Notes: generated by a model from the sequence alone, not told the origin. A DNA stretch of 64,000 bases from Paenibacillus ginsengarvi (GCF_003626695.1 NZ_RBAH01000012.1:62001-126000); one strand, 5' to 3'; shown: positions 9,098 to 17,441, numbered from the stretch's first letter. Translations and numbers: made by a program.

Positions 9098-9460
9098 TTA
9101 ACGCCCTTCCAGCCTTCTGACCCGGTCCTCCAGACGATCTACGCGCTGACGCAGCCGATCCACCTCATTGTCGGTGCGGCGCAGTTCCCGCTGCAGACGG
9201 TCGGTTTCCCTCTCCAGCCGGGTCACCCGCTGCTCCAGTTCCCGCCCGGGCGGGAACAACCCCGGAGGAAATAATCCGGGTCCTACTCCTTGCGGGCCGG
9301 GTCCTCCCGGCGTGCCTTGCGGGGGAATGAAGATCGTCTGTCTGACATAGAGCGGAATCGAACCGTTCAGGCCGTTCGCTTGCATCAGTTCTTGCATGGT
9401 GATGCCGAAACGTCCGGCGATCCCATACAGCGTATCTCCGGGCTGCACGATGTAATTCAT
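9098..9460 (-). CDS. LysM-domain protein with C-terminal coiled coil
   Basis: 120-residue protein. One LysM repeat (about residues 2-46, NYIVQPGDTLYGIAGRFG to the FIPPQ end) should bind peptidoglycan or spore-coat sugars. A Gly/Pro spacer follows, with two FPPG units, and then a strongly charged heptad region (about 70-120) expected to form a coiled coil. No signal peptide is present, as in spore-coat LysM proteins. The ATG at 9460 sits seven bases after a perfect GGAGG; the longer reading frame upstream of it looks non-coding. Spore-surface attachment is an inference. Confidence 0.82.
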   Translation of the reverse strand: MNYIVQPGDTLYGIAGRFGITMQELMQANGLNGSIPLYVRQTIFIPPQGTPGGPGPQGVGPGLFPPGLFPPGRELEQRVTRLERETDRLQRELRRTDNEVDRLRQRVDRLEDRVRRLEGR

Positions 9461-9605
9461 CGGAATTCCTCCATATGCGGTAATGAAGCCGTATGCCTCT
9501 CCCGATATGATATGCAGCCCGCTGGGTATTTGCCCCGGGGCAAGCCCGCAATCTTTTTGCAGCGTCCGGTTCCCTGATCGATCAGCCCTCACTGCCCATG
9601 TCCCG

Positions 9606-9971
9606 TCATTGCCTTGAGCCGAGCCTGACCGTTTGAATCGCCTGCGCCGTAAATCCCGCATACGAGGCGACTGCGCCTACAATCAGGTGCAGCACACTCT
9701 CCGCTTCAGTCAGATTGGCCTGCCACAGCCATTCGGGCCGAGCCAGCCCGACGATGCCTAACAGAACGAAGCCGATGCCCGCCATTTTCGCAAACCATAC
9801 CGCATTTTCCTCGCGGCCGGATGCGAGTATACCGGCAAGACCGATGATCAGATGCACGCTATTGCGCACTCCGTCAAAATAAAGCAGACCGAACAGGCTG
9901 TCCGCAAACAAGCCGGCAACCCCCAGGACGACGAACAGGACACCAACCGCCCTAGCCAGCGTTTTGACCAT
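9606..9971 (-). CDS. DUF4383 family membrane protein
   Basis: 121-residue protein with four hydrophobic spans, in the order LARAVGVLFVVLGVAGLF, VHLIIGLAGILAS, MAGIGFVLLGIVGLA and VLHLIVGAVASYAGF. Two copies of an HLIxG turn are characteristic of DUF4383. Function unknown. The start at 9971 uses an ATG behind GGAGGGGGAG rather than the longer ORF. It precedes the LysM gene by 145 bases on the same strand and may or may not share its transcript. Confidence 0.72.
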   Translation of the reverse strand: MVKTLARAVGVLFVVLGVAGLFADSLFGLLYFDGVRNSVHLIIGLAGILASGREENAVWFAKMAGIGFVLLGIVGLARPEWLWQANLTEAESVLHLIVGAVASYAGFTAQAIQTVRLGSRQ

Positions 9972-10159
9972 TCGCTCCCCCTCCCCTCCCACATAGTAAA
10001 GCAGACGCGAACCCATCCAGCCGTTCAACCGGTGTAGTACAGCTTATGAGCCCGTCCGCCAAAAAAGTACAAACGGTCAGGCCCAGCCAGAGCCTGCCGT
10101 CCAGAATTTGTGGTACAATGAGAGCCAAATCAACGAAAAGGATCGGAGGGACATTCGGC

Positions 10160-10843
10160 TTGAACATCGATATCGTTTCGCTGAATGTAGGAAAGCCGCA
10201 AACCTACGTGTTTCAGGGGAAGGAAGTGCCGACGGGCATTTTCAAAAATCCCGCGCCGGAAGGGCCGGTTCCGCTGTCCGCCTACAACTTCGCCGGGGAC
10301 GGCCAAGCCGATCTGGTCCACCACGGCGGGCTGGACAAAGCTGTTTGCGTCTATTCTTACGAGCACTATCCTTATTGGGAGAAGCAGCTCGGGCGCAAGC
10401 TCGCTTACGGGGCGTTTGGAGAAAATTTGACCGTGCGGGGGCTGACGGAGGACGCGGTATGTATCGGTGACATTTACGCAATCGGCGAAGTGCGCTTGCA
10501 GGTTACCCAGCCGAGACAGCCGTGCTTCAAGCTGGCTAAAAAGTACGATGTGCCCGATCTGCCCTTGCTGGTCCAGCAGACCGGTTATACCGGCTTTTAT
10601 TTTCGCGTGCTCACTCCGGGCCTCTTCGACCGTACGCGCCCTATGAGGCTCGAACGCCGGCACCCGGCCGGGCTTACAGTGGAATACGCCAACACGATCA
10701 AGCATCACGACAAGGAAAACCGGGAAGGGATCGAGGCTTTGCTCGCCGTAGAGGAGCTGTCCGGCAACTGGAGGGCATCGTTCATAAAGCGGATCGCGGG
10801 CAACGAGCCTTCCAGCGACGAACGGCTGAAGGGGTCCTTATAA
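10160..10843 (+). CDS. MOSC domain-containing protein (YiiM/YflK-like)
   Basis: 227-residue protein of the molybdenum-cofactor sulfurase C-terminal domain family. Signature parts are the start NIDIVSLNVGKPQ, the DLVHHGGLDKAVCVYSYEHYPYW stretch (20-residue core only is diagnostic), GAFGENLTV and the cysteine-bearing TQPRQPCFKLA. Relatives support N-oxide or N-hydroxylated base detoxification together with molybdoenzymes. The TTG at 10160 is chosen because GGAGGG lies nine bases before it. No molybdenum gene is adjacent, so its partner is unknown. Confidence 0.88.
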   Translation: MNIDIVSLNVGKPQTYVFQGKEVPTGIFKNPAPEGPVPLSAYNFAGDGQADLVHHGGLDKAVCVYSYEHYPYWEKQLGRKLAYGAFGENLTVRGLTEDAVCIGDIYAIGEVRLQVTQPRQPCFKLAKKYDVPDLPLLVQQTGYTGFYFRVLTPGLFDRTRPMRLERRHPAGLTVEYANTIKHHDKENREGIEALLAVEELSGNWRASFIKRIAGNEPSSDERLKGSL

Positions 10844-10928
10844 TAGCCGTGCGGCGAAAAAGCAAATAGACCGCGCGCCGGCTTCTCGTCAGACAGAAAA
10901 GCGGCACGCGGTCCCCTGAGTTCCCCTA

Positions 10929-11195
10929 TTAACAGGCAAACGGCTTGAACGTATGATCCTTGGTGGTACGCAGCACTTTAACCATAATGATGGGCGCTGT
11001 CTGCGGATTTTTCGGCTTAAAGGTTAAGTTGATGAAATCGCTAATTTCCACGTCCAGCCCTTCCTGCTTGAACGCCTCGATAAAATCCCCGATCGTCGGC
11101 TTTTTGCCGAGCTCGCAATAAATATGCATTTCCTTGCTTTTCTTGCCATACCGGTCCACATATTCAACCGTCGAATAATACCGTTCCTTTAGCAT
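10929..11195 (-). CDS. Small conserved-looking protein under a c-di-GMP riboswitch
   Basis: 88-residue soluble protein (MLKERYYSTVEYVDRYG start, C-terminal KPFAC). It has mixed alpha/beta composition, no signal peptide and no membrane span. I do not recognise its family. The ATG at 11195 follows GGAGG; the longer ORF upstream overlaps the leader. The striking point is its context: the leader carries a cyclic-di-GMP-I riboswitch, so the protein is likely part of the motile/sessile response. The leader stretch AACAGTGT just 3' of the aptamer can pair with ACACTG right before the SD, which suggests control at translation. Confidence 0.75.
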   Translation of the reverse strand: MLKERYYSTVEYVDRYGKKSKEMHIYCELGKKPTIGDFIEAFKQEGLDVEISDFINLTFKPKNPQTAPIIMVKVLRTTKDHTFKPFAC

Positions 11196-11261
11196 TTTGC
11201 TTGCGCCTCCTTCAGTGTGAGCCACGAACCGAAGGGTGCTGGCGTAAGGCCTCTTCCAACA

Positions 11262-11348
11262 CTGTTCGGCAACCCGGCGGCCATAGACGATACCTCTTCC
11301 TTAGGCCCGTAGCTTTGCGTCCCTGCCTTTCGGCAAGTTTGCCATTGA
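11262..11348 (-). promoter_or_regulatory. Cyclic-di-GMP-I (GEMM) riboswitch aptamer
   Basis: On the minus strand the leader has the GEMM-I signature elements in order: GGCAAAC, a GAAA tetraloop capping the first stem, GGGACGCAAAGC, CGGGCCTAA, a variable second stem, and the receptor strand GCCGCCGGGTTGCC. Class I GEMM RNAs bind cyclic di-GMP. The aptamer ends about 70 bases before the start of the 88-residue gene, and a -10-like TATGAT lies at 11380-11385 upstream. Confidence 0.92.
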
Positions 11349-11483
11349 TCCGTCCTGTTCAAGTCAACATTGCCTCTTTATCATAATATATATCGAAGCC
11401 GATTAATAGACCTTTTATCCTATTTTTGCACTAAAACGACACAAAATCGGGACTTTAGTCCTTAGTTAAATTTGCAATTCACA

Positions 11484-11519
11484 GAAAAAAAACTACAGGC
11501 TGCGCGTTCACAGCCTGTC
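11484..11519 (-). terminator. Intrinsic terminator facing away from adaA
   Basis: Minus-strand hairpin ACAGGCTG/CAGCCTGT followed after two bases by eight T. No minus-strand gene ends here: the sequence to the right is the adaA promoter and gene on the plus strand. It would stop antisense readthrough toward the riboswitch leader. Confidence 0.7.
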
Positions 11520-11547
11520 GAAAACTTGCTCTCCTATTGCCGAACCG

Positions 11548-11576
11548 TTGTTCCCCTTGCCGGATCGGGCTATACT
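11548..11576 (+). promoter_or_regulatory. Sigma-A-type promoter of adaA
   Basis: TTGTTC and TATACT separated by 17 bases, about 30 bases before the adaA ATG. Ada-type activators bind just upstream of such promoters. Confidence 0.6.
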
Positions 11577-11605
11577 GACAACATGGGAGGAGCGATGAGG
11601 GAACG

Positions 11606-12211
11606 ATGAATGAAGACTTGTGGAACACGATAGTGACAAGAAACCGCAAATACGACGGCATTTATTACCTCGGCATCAAAACGACCGGCATCTACTGCCG
11701 GCCGTCATGCCGCTCCCGGCTGCCGAAGCGGGAGAACGTCTCCGTCTACCGCAGCCCGGGCGAAGCGCGTCAAGCCGGCTATCGCGCCTGTAAACGGTGC
11801 AAGCCGGACAGCCCCGGTCCTAACGGTCCGGACGCCGAACTGGCGGCACAAGTGAAAGCCGTCGTCGACAGCCGGCTGCATCACAGCCCATCCTTGCAGG
11901 AGCTGGCGGGCGAGATCGGCGTTAGTCCGTTTCATCTGCAGCGCACGTTCAAAAAAGTGACCGGAACGTCGCCGGCAGCCTACGCGCTGAACGCCAAGCT
12001 GGATCGGGCCAGGCAATTGCTGCTCGCCACGGACAAGCCGGCGGCGCATATCGCAACCCAGGTCGGCTTTCGCAGCCCGTCGCATTTCTCCGCCGCCTTC
12101 CACAAAAAATTCGGGCAAACGCCGTCGGAGCTTCGAAACTCGGCCAAAGAAAAAATGGCTAGCCCCGCCGTCCCGCCCGCTGCGGACAAAAACGGGCGGA
12201 CGGAAAGCTGA
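11606..12211 (+). CDS. adaA: AdaA: methylphosphotriester-DNA methyltransferase and activator
   Basis: 201-residue two-domain alkylation sensor. The N-terminal Ada zinc domain carries the four cysteines C31, C35, C62 and C65; one of them takes a methyl group from a phosphotriester in DNA. The methylated protein then activates transcription through the C-terminal AraC-type helix-turn-helix pair (about 85-185). Length and order match B. subtilis AdaA. The methylguanine transferase adaB follows 93 bases downstream, giving the classic split ada operon. Autoregulation from the promoter at 11548-11576 is expected. Confidence 0.93.
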   Translation: MNEDLWNTIVTRNRKYDGIYYLGIKTTGIYCRPSCRSRLPKRENVSVYRSPGEARQAGYRACKRCKPDSPGPNGPDAELAAQVKAVVDSRLHHSPSLQELAGEIGVSPFHLQRTFKKVTGTSPAAYALNAKLDRARQLLLATDKPAAHIATQVGFRSPSHFSAAFHKKFGQTPSELRNSAKEKMASPAVPPAADKNGRTES

Positions 12212-12304
12212 GCAAGCCACCATCAGCGATTTATGGACAAGCGGCCCTGTCGAAGCGCTCACTTCGATCAAAGCTGTATCGATACTATAGGAGGCGTGAC
12301 ACTC

Positions 12305-12928
12305 ATGAGTACCTCAGCAATCATCCCGAACTCAGGTCCGAACACGGATACGAATACGAATACGAACTCCCGCTATGCGACCAACGGCCCGGCGATGCTG
12401 TACCGCGCTGAAATCCGGCTTCCGGACCGGCTTATGACGATCGCCGCCACGGAAGCGGGACTGTGCTTCGTATCGCTAACCGCAGAATCCGGCCAGGAAC
12501 TGCTCGCTTGGGCGGAGAAAAGGCTTCCGAGCGCAGTCATCGTTTACGACGAAAACCGGATGAGCGAGTATGTGCGGCAAATCGAGGCTTATTTCGCCGG
12601 CACGCTCACCATCTTCAAGCTGCCGCTCGATATGGTCGGCACGCCGTTCCAGCAAGCGATATGGAGAGCCGTCGCCGCTATCCCGTATGGTGAAGTCCGC
12701 ACCTATGCGGCGATCGCCGCCGCCGCGGGCTCGCCGAAAGCCGTGCGCGCAGTCGGCGCGGCAAACGGGGCCAACCCGATTCCGATCATCGTCCCGTGCC
12801 ACCGGGTCATCGGCTCGAGCGGAACGCTTACCGGTTACCGCGGCGGAATGGCACTGAAGAAGCAGCTGCTTCATCATGAAGGGTTCCGCGATTTTACGGA
12901 CAGCGGCCATGCCCGATTTCGATTTTGA
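12305..12928 (+). CDS. adaB: Methylated-DNA--protein-cysteine methyltransferase
   Basis: Suicide repair enzyme that moves the methyl group of O6-methylguanine to its own cysteine. The active-site motif PCHRV places the acceptor at C165, preceded by the helix-turn-helix region IPYGEVRTYAAIA. The 207 residues include a 25-residue N-terminal extension with an NTNTN run coded by a short hexanucleotide repeat (about 12345-12368), which could vary in copy number. AGGAGG lies ten bases before the ATG. Second gene of the ada operon. Confidence 0.93.
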   Translation: MSTSAIIPNSGPNTDTNTNTNSRYATNGPAMLYRAEIRLPDRLMTIAATEAGLCFVSLTAESGQELLAWAEKRLPSAVIVYDENRMSEYVRQIEAYFAGTLTIFKLPLDMVGTPFQQAIWRAVAAIPYGEVRTYAAIAAAAGSPKAVRAVGAANGANPIPIIVPCHRVIGSSGTLTGYRGGMALKKQLLHHEGFRDFTDSGHARFRF

Positions 12929-12944
12929 CCCGTACGGACCGATT

Positions 12945-14228
12945 TTATTTGGCGCCCTTCCGCTGCTCGATTTTCTGGTTCGCCAGCTCGCTGGCGTCGC
13001 GCAGCGCCGTATTTACATCCTTGGCGCCCGACAGCACCTCGTTCAGCGCCTTGCCGAGAAAGTCCTGGGCGATCGGATCGTCCTTCGCCACTTTGTACAG
13101 CGGCGCCGATTTCAGCTTGAAGATCGCTTCGATATTTTTGCCCTTCAGCGTCTGCATATTGGCGCCGAACGACGTTTCCAGTTCGCGGTCCACGAGCGAG
13201 GACACGTAACCGTCCTTGACGATCGCCGACTGAACCTCCTTGGACGTCAAGTAGGCGATAACCTGGAACGCCTCCTCCTTATGCTTGCTTTGCGGCGTAA
13301 TGCTCAAGTTGTGCGAATCGACCTGATACGATCTTCCCGGCGCCTGTTTGTAGGTCGGCATCGACACCATATCCCAGTTCATCGGTGTGCCTTTCTTGTG
13401 CATATCCTCCAGATTGCTGATCACGTTCCAGAACGCCGACATCGCTACCGTCCCTTTGTAAAAGTCCTGCATATTGGCGCCTCTCTTGTTGCCGGGTATC
13501 GAATAAATGCGCACCAGATTGTTCATCATCGTTACGAAGCTCTCCGACTGTAGATTCGCCTTGCCGTTTGAGTCCACGAAGGCCGCCGAAAGCTGCGATA
13601 CGCCTTCGTACGTGCCGCTCGCATCCAGCCCCCGGTATTCCGTTCCCCCGTCCGTCCGGGTTACTTTTCGGGCGAGCTCGGTCGCATCGTCCCAAGTCAT
13701 GCCATCCTTCGGGTAGGCGACTCCGAATTTATCGAAAATATCTTTGTTGTAATACAACACGCCGAAATTCCGGTAGAACGGGATCGCATATACTTCCCCT
13801 TTGGCTCCCCACATCCGAATCGCATCCATCGCAAGCGGGTCGAGCTTGTTCAGATCGAACTTGGCCGACTTGATCAGCTCGTTCAGATCGTACAGCAGAT
13901 GCAAGTCAAGCAGCTCGGCGTACCACGGGGTGCTCTGGTAGATCAGATCCGGAACCGTCCCCGCCGTAATCAGCTCCTCCGGCTGCTTGCCGGGACTACG
14001 CACGATCGTCTCCAGCGTAATATGCGGATACTTGCTCTTGACCGCGTTCACGATCGTATCCAGGATCGGGAACGGCGCCGGCATATACAACGTCAGCGTA
14101 ACAGGCTCGGGAGCCTTCGCTTTCCCTTCGTCCCCCGCGGACGATTGTGGTTCGGCTTTCTGGCCGCAGCTGGCCAGCAGACAGGCGAGAAGTGCCGCCG
14201 TCATGGCGGTATGGGTAAAGCGCTTCAT
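12945..14228 (-). CDS. Extracellular solute-binding lipoprotein (sugar ABC transporter)
   Basis: 427-residue family 1 solute-binding protein. The signal peptide ends in the lipobox LLAS-C, with C21 as the lipidation site, and a linker rich in Ala, Gly and charged residues follows. The body has family hallmarks such as WGAKGEVYAIPFYRN and VLYYNKDIFDKFG. It captures an oligosaccharide outside the cell for import. No permease or ATPase gene is adjacent, so it is an orphan or uses a transporter elsewhere. An AraC regulator precedes it by 169 bases, and a cre-like site lies in that gap. Confidence 0.88.
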   Translation of the reverse strand: MKRFTHTAMTAALLACLLASCGQKAEPQSSAGDEGKAKAPEPVTLTLYMPAPFPILDTIVNAVKSKYPHITLETIVRSPGKQPEELITAGTVPDLIYQSTPWYAELLDLHLLYDLNELIKSAKFDLNKLDPLAMDAIRMWGAKGEVYAIPFYRNFGVLYYNKDIFDKFGVAYPKDGMTWDDATELARKVTRTDGGTEYRGLDASGTYEGVSQLSAAFVDSNGKANLQSESFVTMMNNLVRIYSIPGNKRGANMQDFYKGTVAMSAFWNVISNLEDMHKKGTPMNWDMVSMPTYKQAPGRSYQVDSHNLSITPQSKHKEEAFQVIAYLTSKEVQSAIVKDGYVSSLVDRELETSFGANMQTLKGKNIEAIFKLKSAPLYKVAKDDPIAQDFLGKALNEVLSGAKDVNTALRDASELANQKIEQRKGAK

Positions 14229-14335
14229 CCGAATCCCCCTTCGACAGCTCGTTTTCGGTTACATGCTAACAGTACACCGCTTTACGCACACCGTCTTTAG
14301 AGGAAATAGGGAATATAACCGGAGAACACCCGATT

Positions 14336-14349
14336 TGAAAGCACTTTCA
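14336..14349. promoter_or_regulatory. cre-like catabolite response site
   Basis: TGAAAGCACTTTCA, an inverted repeat differing by one central base from the optimal CcpA operator TGAAARCGYTTTCA. It lies between the AraC regulator and the sugar-binding lipoprotein gene, 108 bases before the latter's ATG. Confidence 0.45.
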
Positions 14350-14397
14350 CATTAACGTTCGCAGCCGCGTTTTGCACGATATTGACTTTTAAGCCGT

Positions 14398-15219
14398 CTA
14401 CAATCGATGCGATTGCCGCCACATCTGCGGGGAGACGCCGTACTTCATCTTGAACAGCCGGGAAAAATAATGGATGCTGCCGAAGCCGGTCGCCTCGGCG
14501 ATGCGCTGCACGCCCATGTCGGTGTTCGCCAAAAAACTGACGGCGGCGCTCAGTCTCAGCTTGTTCAAATATTGGATCGGCGTAACGCCTGCCGTCCATT
14601 TGAATGCTCGTACGAAATAGGACGGGGTCAGGTGGGCCATCCTCGCGAGCGTGTCCAAGTTCCAATCCTCGAAATAAGTGGACTCCATATGCCGCATCAG
14701 GGAATGGATGAGCTCCTGCGTCGTACCGTCCCGAATGACCGGCGATCCCTGCCTCTTCCCCAGATGAGCTTGAACGAGCCGGATCGTTTTCCGCACATCG
14801 AGCATCATAACTTCCTCGCCGAACAGCGGCTTGCTCCGGACCCCATGCTCGAGCGATTCGGTCAATGCGTCCACCGTTTGCCGAATGCCGCGAACAATCG
14901 GGTTGCTGTCGAGCCGCACCAAGGGCTGGGAACGATTCCAGCGGATCGCCTGCTCCCCGGTTACGAATCCGTCTTCGTCGCCGCTGTCCATCTCTATGTA
15001 CCAGAAGCGAAGCGGACCGGACCGGAACGCGAGCCAGTGTGGCGTATCGCGGTTCAGCAAGAACAGTGACGAAGGCTCGGCCCTGTATTCCTGCCCGCTC
15101 CACTCCAGCGTCGCCTCCCCTTCCCGGATATACAGCATTTCATCGAATGGATGGATGCCTCCGCTCGCCCCGTCGAACGGATTATTCACGGTACAATAAT
15201 GACACGACCTGAGAAACAT
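14398..15219 (-). CDS. AraC-family transcriptional regulator
   Basis: 273-residue regulator with an N-terminal cupin-like sensor (about 1-130; HPFDEMLYIREGEATLEW) and a C-terminal pair of helix-turn-helix motifs (about 170-270; LDTLARMAHLTPSYFVRAFK, then MGVQRIAEATGFGSIHYFSR). The sensor has a CHYC pair near the start. It is encoded directly upstream of the sugar-binding lipoprotein on the same strand, its most likely target. Confidence 0.88.
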   Translation of the reverse strand: MFLRSCHYCTVNNPFDGASGGIHPFDEMLYIREGEATLEWSGQEYRAEPSSLFLLNRDTPHWLAFRSGPLRFWYIEMDSGDEDGFVTGEQAIRWNRSQPLVRLDSNPIVRGIRQTVDALTESLEHGVRSKPLFGEEVMMLDVRKTIRLVQAHLGKRQGSPVIRDGTTQELIHSLMRHMESTYFEDWNLDTLARMAHLTPSYFVRAFKWTAGVTPIQYLNKLRLSAAVSFLANTDMGVQRIAEATGFGSIHYFSRLFKMKYGVSPQMWRQSHRL

Positions 15220-15447
15220 GCCGCCTTCCTCCCGTTCCGCAGGCTTGCGCAGCTTCTTAAAGGCGCCAATCCGTGATGTTTTCCGCGACTGCTGCTTATG
15301 AATTGGTTTTACTGTATGCCGAATCCGGCGAATTGTAAAGATACGTAGTCCCTATACAGCTTTTTCGTGTTGTCGAATATACGGTCAATGTGATACGCTA
15401 AAAGTAGGAATATTTTGAATTAGGTAACTTAATTCTATTTAGAACGG

Positions 15448-15717
15448 ATGAACATAATGGATCAAGATGAAGTCAAGCTGGCCGTCCCGAAACGGGAAGG
15501 ACAGATCAGCGCGGTATTTTCCCGCGGGGGGCCGCGCGAAGGAGCCGGGCGCAAAGCAATCGGCCAAACAAAGAAAGTGTCCTTGACTCTGCCCGCACCG
15601 TATTGGGAGGAGCTCGACCGCAGATGCGGGGAACTCGGAGTATCGCGGTCCGAATGGCTTCGCCGGCTGCTGCTGGAGCAGATGGCGCATCCGGAGCGGA
15701 AGCGGGAGGAGCCATGA
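15448..15717 (+). CDS. Ribbon-helix-helix-like protein coupled to a second sliding clamp
   Basis: 89-residue basic protein. Residues 27-36 (GGPREGAGRK) form the Gly/Arg motif often found just before ribbon-helix-helix domains, and residues 43-75 (VSLTLPAPYWEELDRRCGEL, then SRSEWLRRLLLEQ) fit a strand-helix-helix DNA-binding fold. Its TGA overlaps the ATG of the clamp paralogue (ATGA), so the two are translationally coupled. It could autoregulate the pair. The SD before the ATG is weak. Family assignment is from the pattern only. Confidence 0.72.
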   Translation: MNIMDQDEVKLAVPKREGQISAVFSRGGPREGAGRKAIGQTKKVSLTLPAPYWEELDRRCGELGVSRSEWLRRLLLEQMAHPERKREEP

Positions 15718-16889
15718 AGACGCAAATCATGCAACCGGCACTTTTGGACGCTTTGCAGCAGGTCGCGCGAGCTGCTCCGACCTTTAGTCCCATTCCGGTT
15801 TTATCCAGCATTTTGCTGCGGATGAGTCGGGACCGGCTCGCCTTGAGCGCCAGCAATTCCGTTTTGACCATCCGTGCCGAAGTGCCGGCCGCCGACCGCG
15901 CTGTCCGGACCGATTCCGGTGAGGCGGATTCCCCCGATCGCCAGCGAGGCATCGTCGTTCCGGCCCGATACTTGCTTGAGATGGTGCGGAAGCTTCCGGC
16001 TTGCTTGGTTGAACTGGAACTGCCGAACGAGGCAGCCGCTCTGCTGACCGTTCGCGCAGGCAGCAGCTTATTCCGGCTGCGCGGACTTGAGCCGGACGCT
16101 TTTCCCGATATAACTCCGATCGAAGCCGCCAAATGGAGCCTCACGCTGCCAAACGGCTTGCTAAGGCCGATGATCCGCGGGGTTGTCTTCGCCGCCGCCG
16201 CTTCCGAAATGCGGCCGCTTCTATGCGGCGTTTTATGCCGATACGACGGCCATAGCCTCCGTTTTGTCGCAACGGACAGCGTGCGGTTCGCTTCCCGCTC
16301 CTCGCACCTCCTTTGTGCGCAAGGCAGCGCTCCTTTCGAAACGGTCATTCCCGCGAAAGGACTGAGCGAACTAGCCAGACTGCTGCAGGACGAACAAGGG
16401 GAGACGGTTATAGCTGCGGACGAAAGCCATATCCGGTTTCAAACGTCGCTGCTGACGCTGCAAATCTCGCTGCTTCACGGCACATACCCTCCGATCGAGG
16501 GGCTAGTACCGTCCCGCTTTATGGCAGAGGTGACGACGCCAACCGCCGGCTTTCTTCAAGCGATCGAAAGAGTCACCTTGCTGGCCGGCGAAACGAGCAT
16601 CGTACATTTGCGCGTCGGGACGGACCGGACGGCGGAGCTGTTGTCGGCTTCGGCGGAAATCGGCGATGTTAGAGAGGACTTGCCCGTCTCCTGTTTGCAC
16701 GGGGATTCTGTCGTCATCTCGTTTAATGGCAAATATATGGCGGATATCGTAAGGACGATCGACGCTCCGGATGTGCTGCTCCGATTTTCGGGCATCCGCA
16801 CCCCGATTACGGTCCAGCCGGCGGACCCGGAATTATCTTCGGTTTATTTACTGACTCCAATACGGACGGCAGCGCAGCCATTCGATTAG
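15714..16889 (+). CDS. DNA polymerase III beta subunit paralogue (second sliding clamp)
   Basis: 391-residue protein aligning over its whole length with DnaN. The shared landmarks are IPVLSSILLRMS near the start, the LPACLVELEL strand, FRLRGLEPDAFPDI, RPLLCGV, the FVATDSVRFA signature, ISLLHGTYPPIEGLVP and the C-terminal VYLLTPIRT, where canonical clamps have LPVRTY. The canonical dnaN normally sits beside dnaA at the origin; none of those neighbours is here and the sequence is divergent, so I read this as an additional clamp. The three-domain ring fold seems intact. Whether it loads on DNA, or acts with a repair polymerase, is unknown. Confidence 0.88.
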   Translation: MKTQIMQPALLDALQQVARAAPTFSPIPVLSSILLRMSRDRLALSASNSVLTIRAEVPAADRAVRTDSGEADSPDRQRGIVVPARYLLEMVRKLPACLVELELPNEAAALLTVRAGSSLFRLRGLEPDAFPDITPIEAAKWSLTLPNGLLRPMIRGVVFAAAASEMRPLLCGVLCRYDGHSLRFVATDSVRFASRSSHLLCAQGSAPFETVIPAKGLSELARLLQDEQGETVIAADESHIRFQTSLLTLQISLLHGTYPPIEGLVPSRFMAEVTTPTAGFLQAIERVTLLAGETSIVHLRVGTDRTAELLSASAEIGDVREDLPVSCLHGDSVVISFNGKYMADIVRTIDAPDVLLRFSGIRTPITVQPADPELSSVYLLTPIRTAAQPFD

Positions 16890-16964
16890 AACACTTGTTC
16901 GCTATTCTTTCTTGTACTATAATTGGAGCAAATCCCCTTTTATATACTAAGGAGGCTGACAGCA

Positions 16965-17441
16965 TTGAATCCAATTCCAATGTTTCAATACAATTGGCAA
17001 GTCCGGGACGAATGGTTCCGCACGCTCGCAGAGCTTCCCGCCGAAGAACTGACAAAGCCATGAACGGGCGGACATGGCAGCATCCTACGCACGTTGGCTC
17101 ATATCGTGGCGGTTGAGCACGAGTGGGTGAGCACTTTACAGGGCGTAGACGATATTCAGCATCAGCTCGACGAGTATGAGACACTCGAGCAGGTCCGGGC
17201 CTTTTCCGATCAACTGCGTCCCGAGATCGAGTCGTTTTTACAGTCATGGGGGCCGGAGAAAGAGTCCGGCAAGTTCGAAGCCTCCCGCTTCGGACGCAAC
17301 TTCGTCTTTCCGTACAGCGAGGTCGTATCGCATCTGATCGCGCACGAGATTCACCATATCGGCCAATTGTCCGTCTGGGCGCGGGAAGCGGATAGACAGC
17401 CGCCTTCGGCGAACGTCATCTTCCGCGGCTTGTTCGGGTGA
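16965..17441 (+). pseudogene. DinB-family gene interrupted by one in-frame TGA
   Basis: A TTG at 16965 with AAGGAGG upstream opens a reading frame (NPIPMFQYNWQVRDEWFRTL...) that stops at TGA 17061-17063. The same frame then continues as TGGHGSILRTLAHIVAVEHEW to the stop at 17441. Joined, the two halves make a complete DinB-like four-helix protein of about 158 residues, with metal-binding histidines in HIVAVEHEW and HLIAHEIHHIGQL. Relatives usually have KxRTGG at the break, so the TGA most simply replaces an Arg CGA by a single transition. A TTG at 17094 could restart the second half. Confidence 0.75.

Noticed and set aside
15603..15713. 37-residue N-terminal extension of the second sliding clamp
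   Set aside because: It overlaps the ribbon-helix-helix gene in another frame; alignment with DnaN begins at the ATG at 15714.
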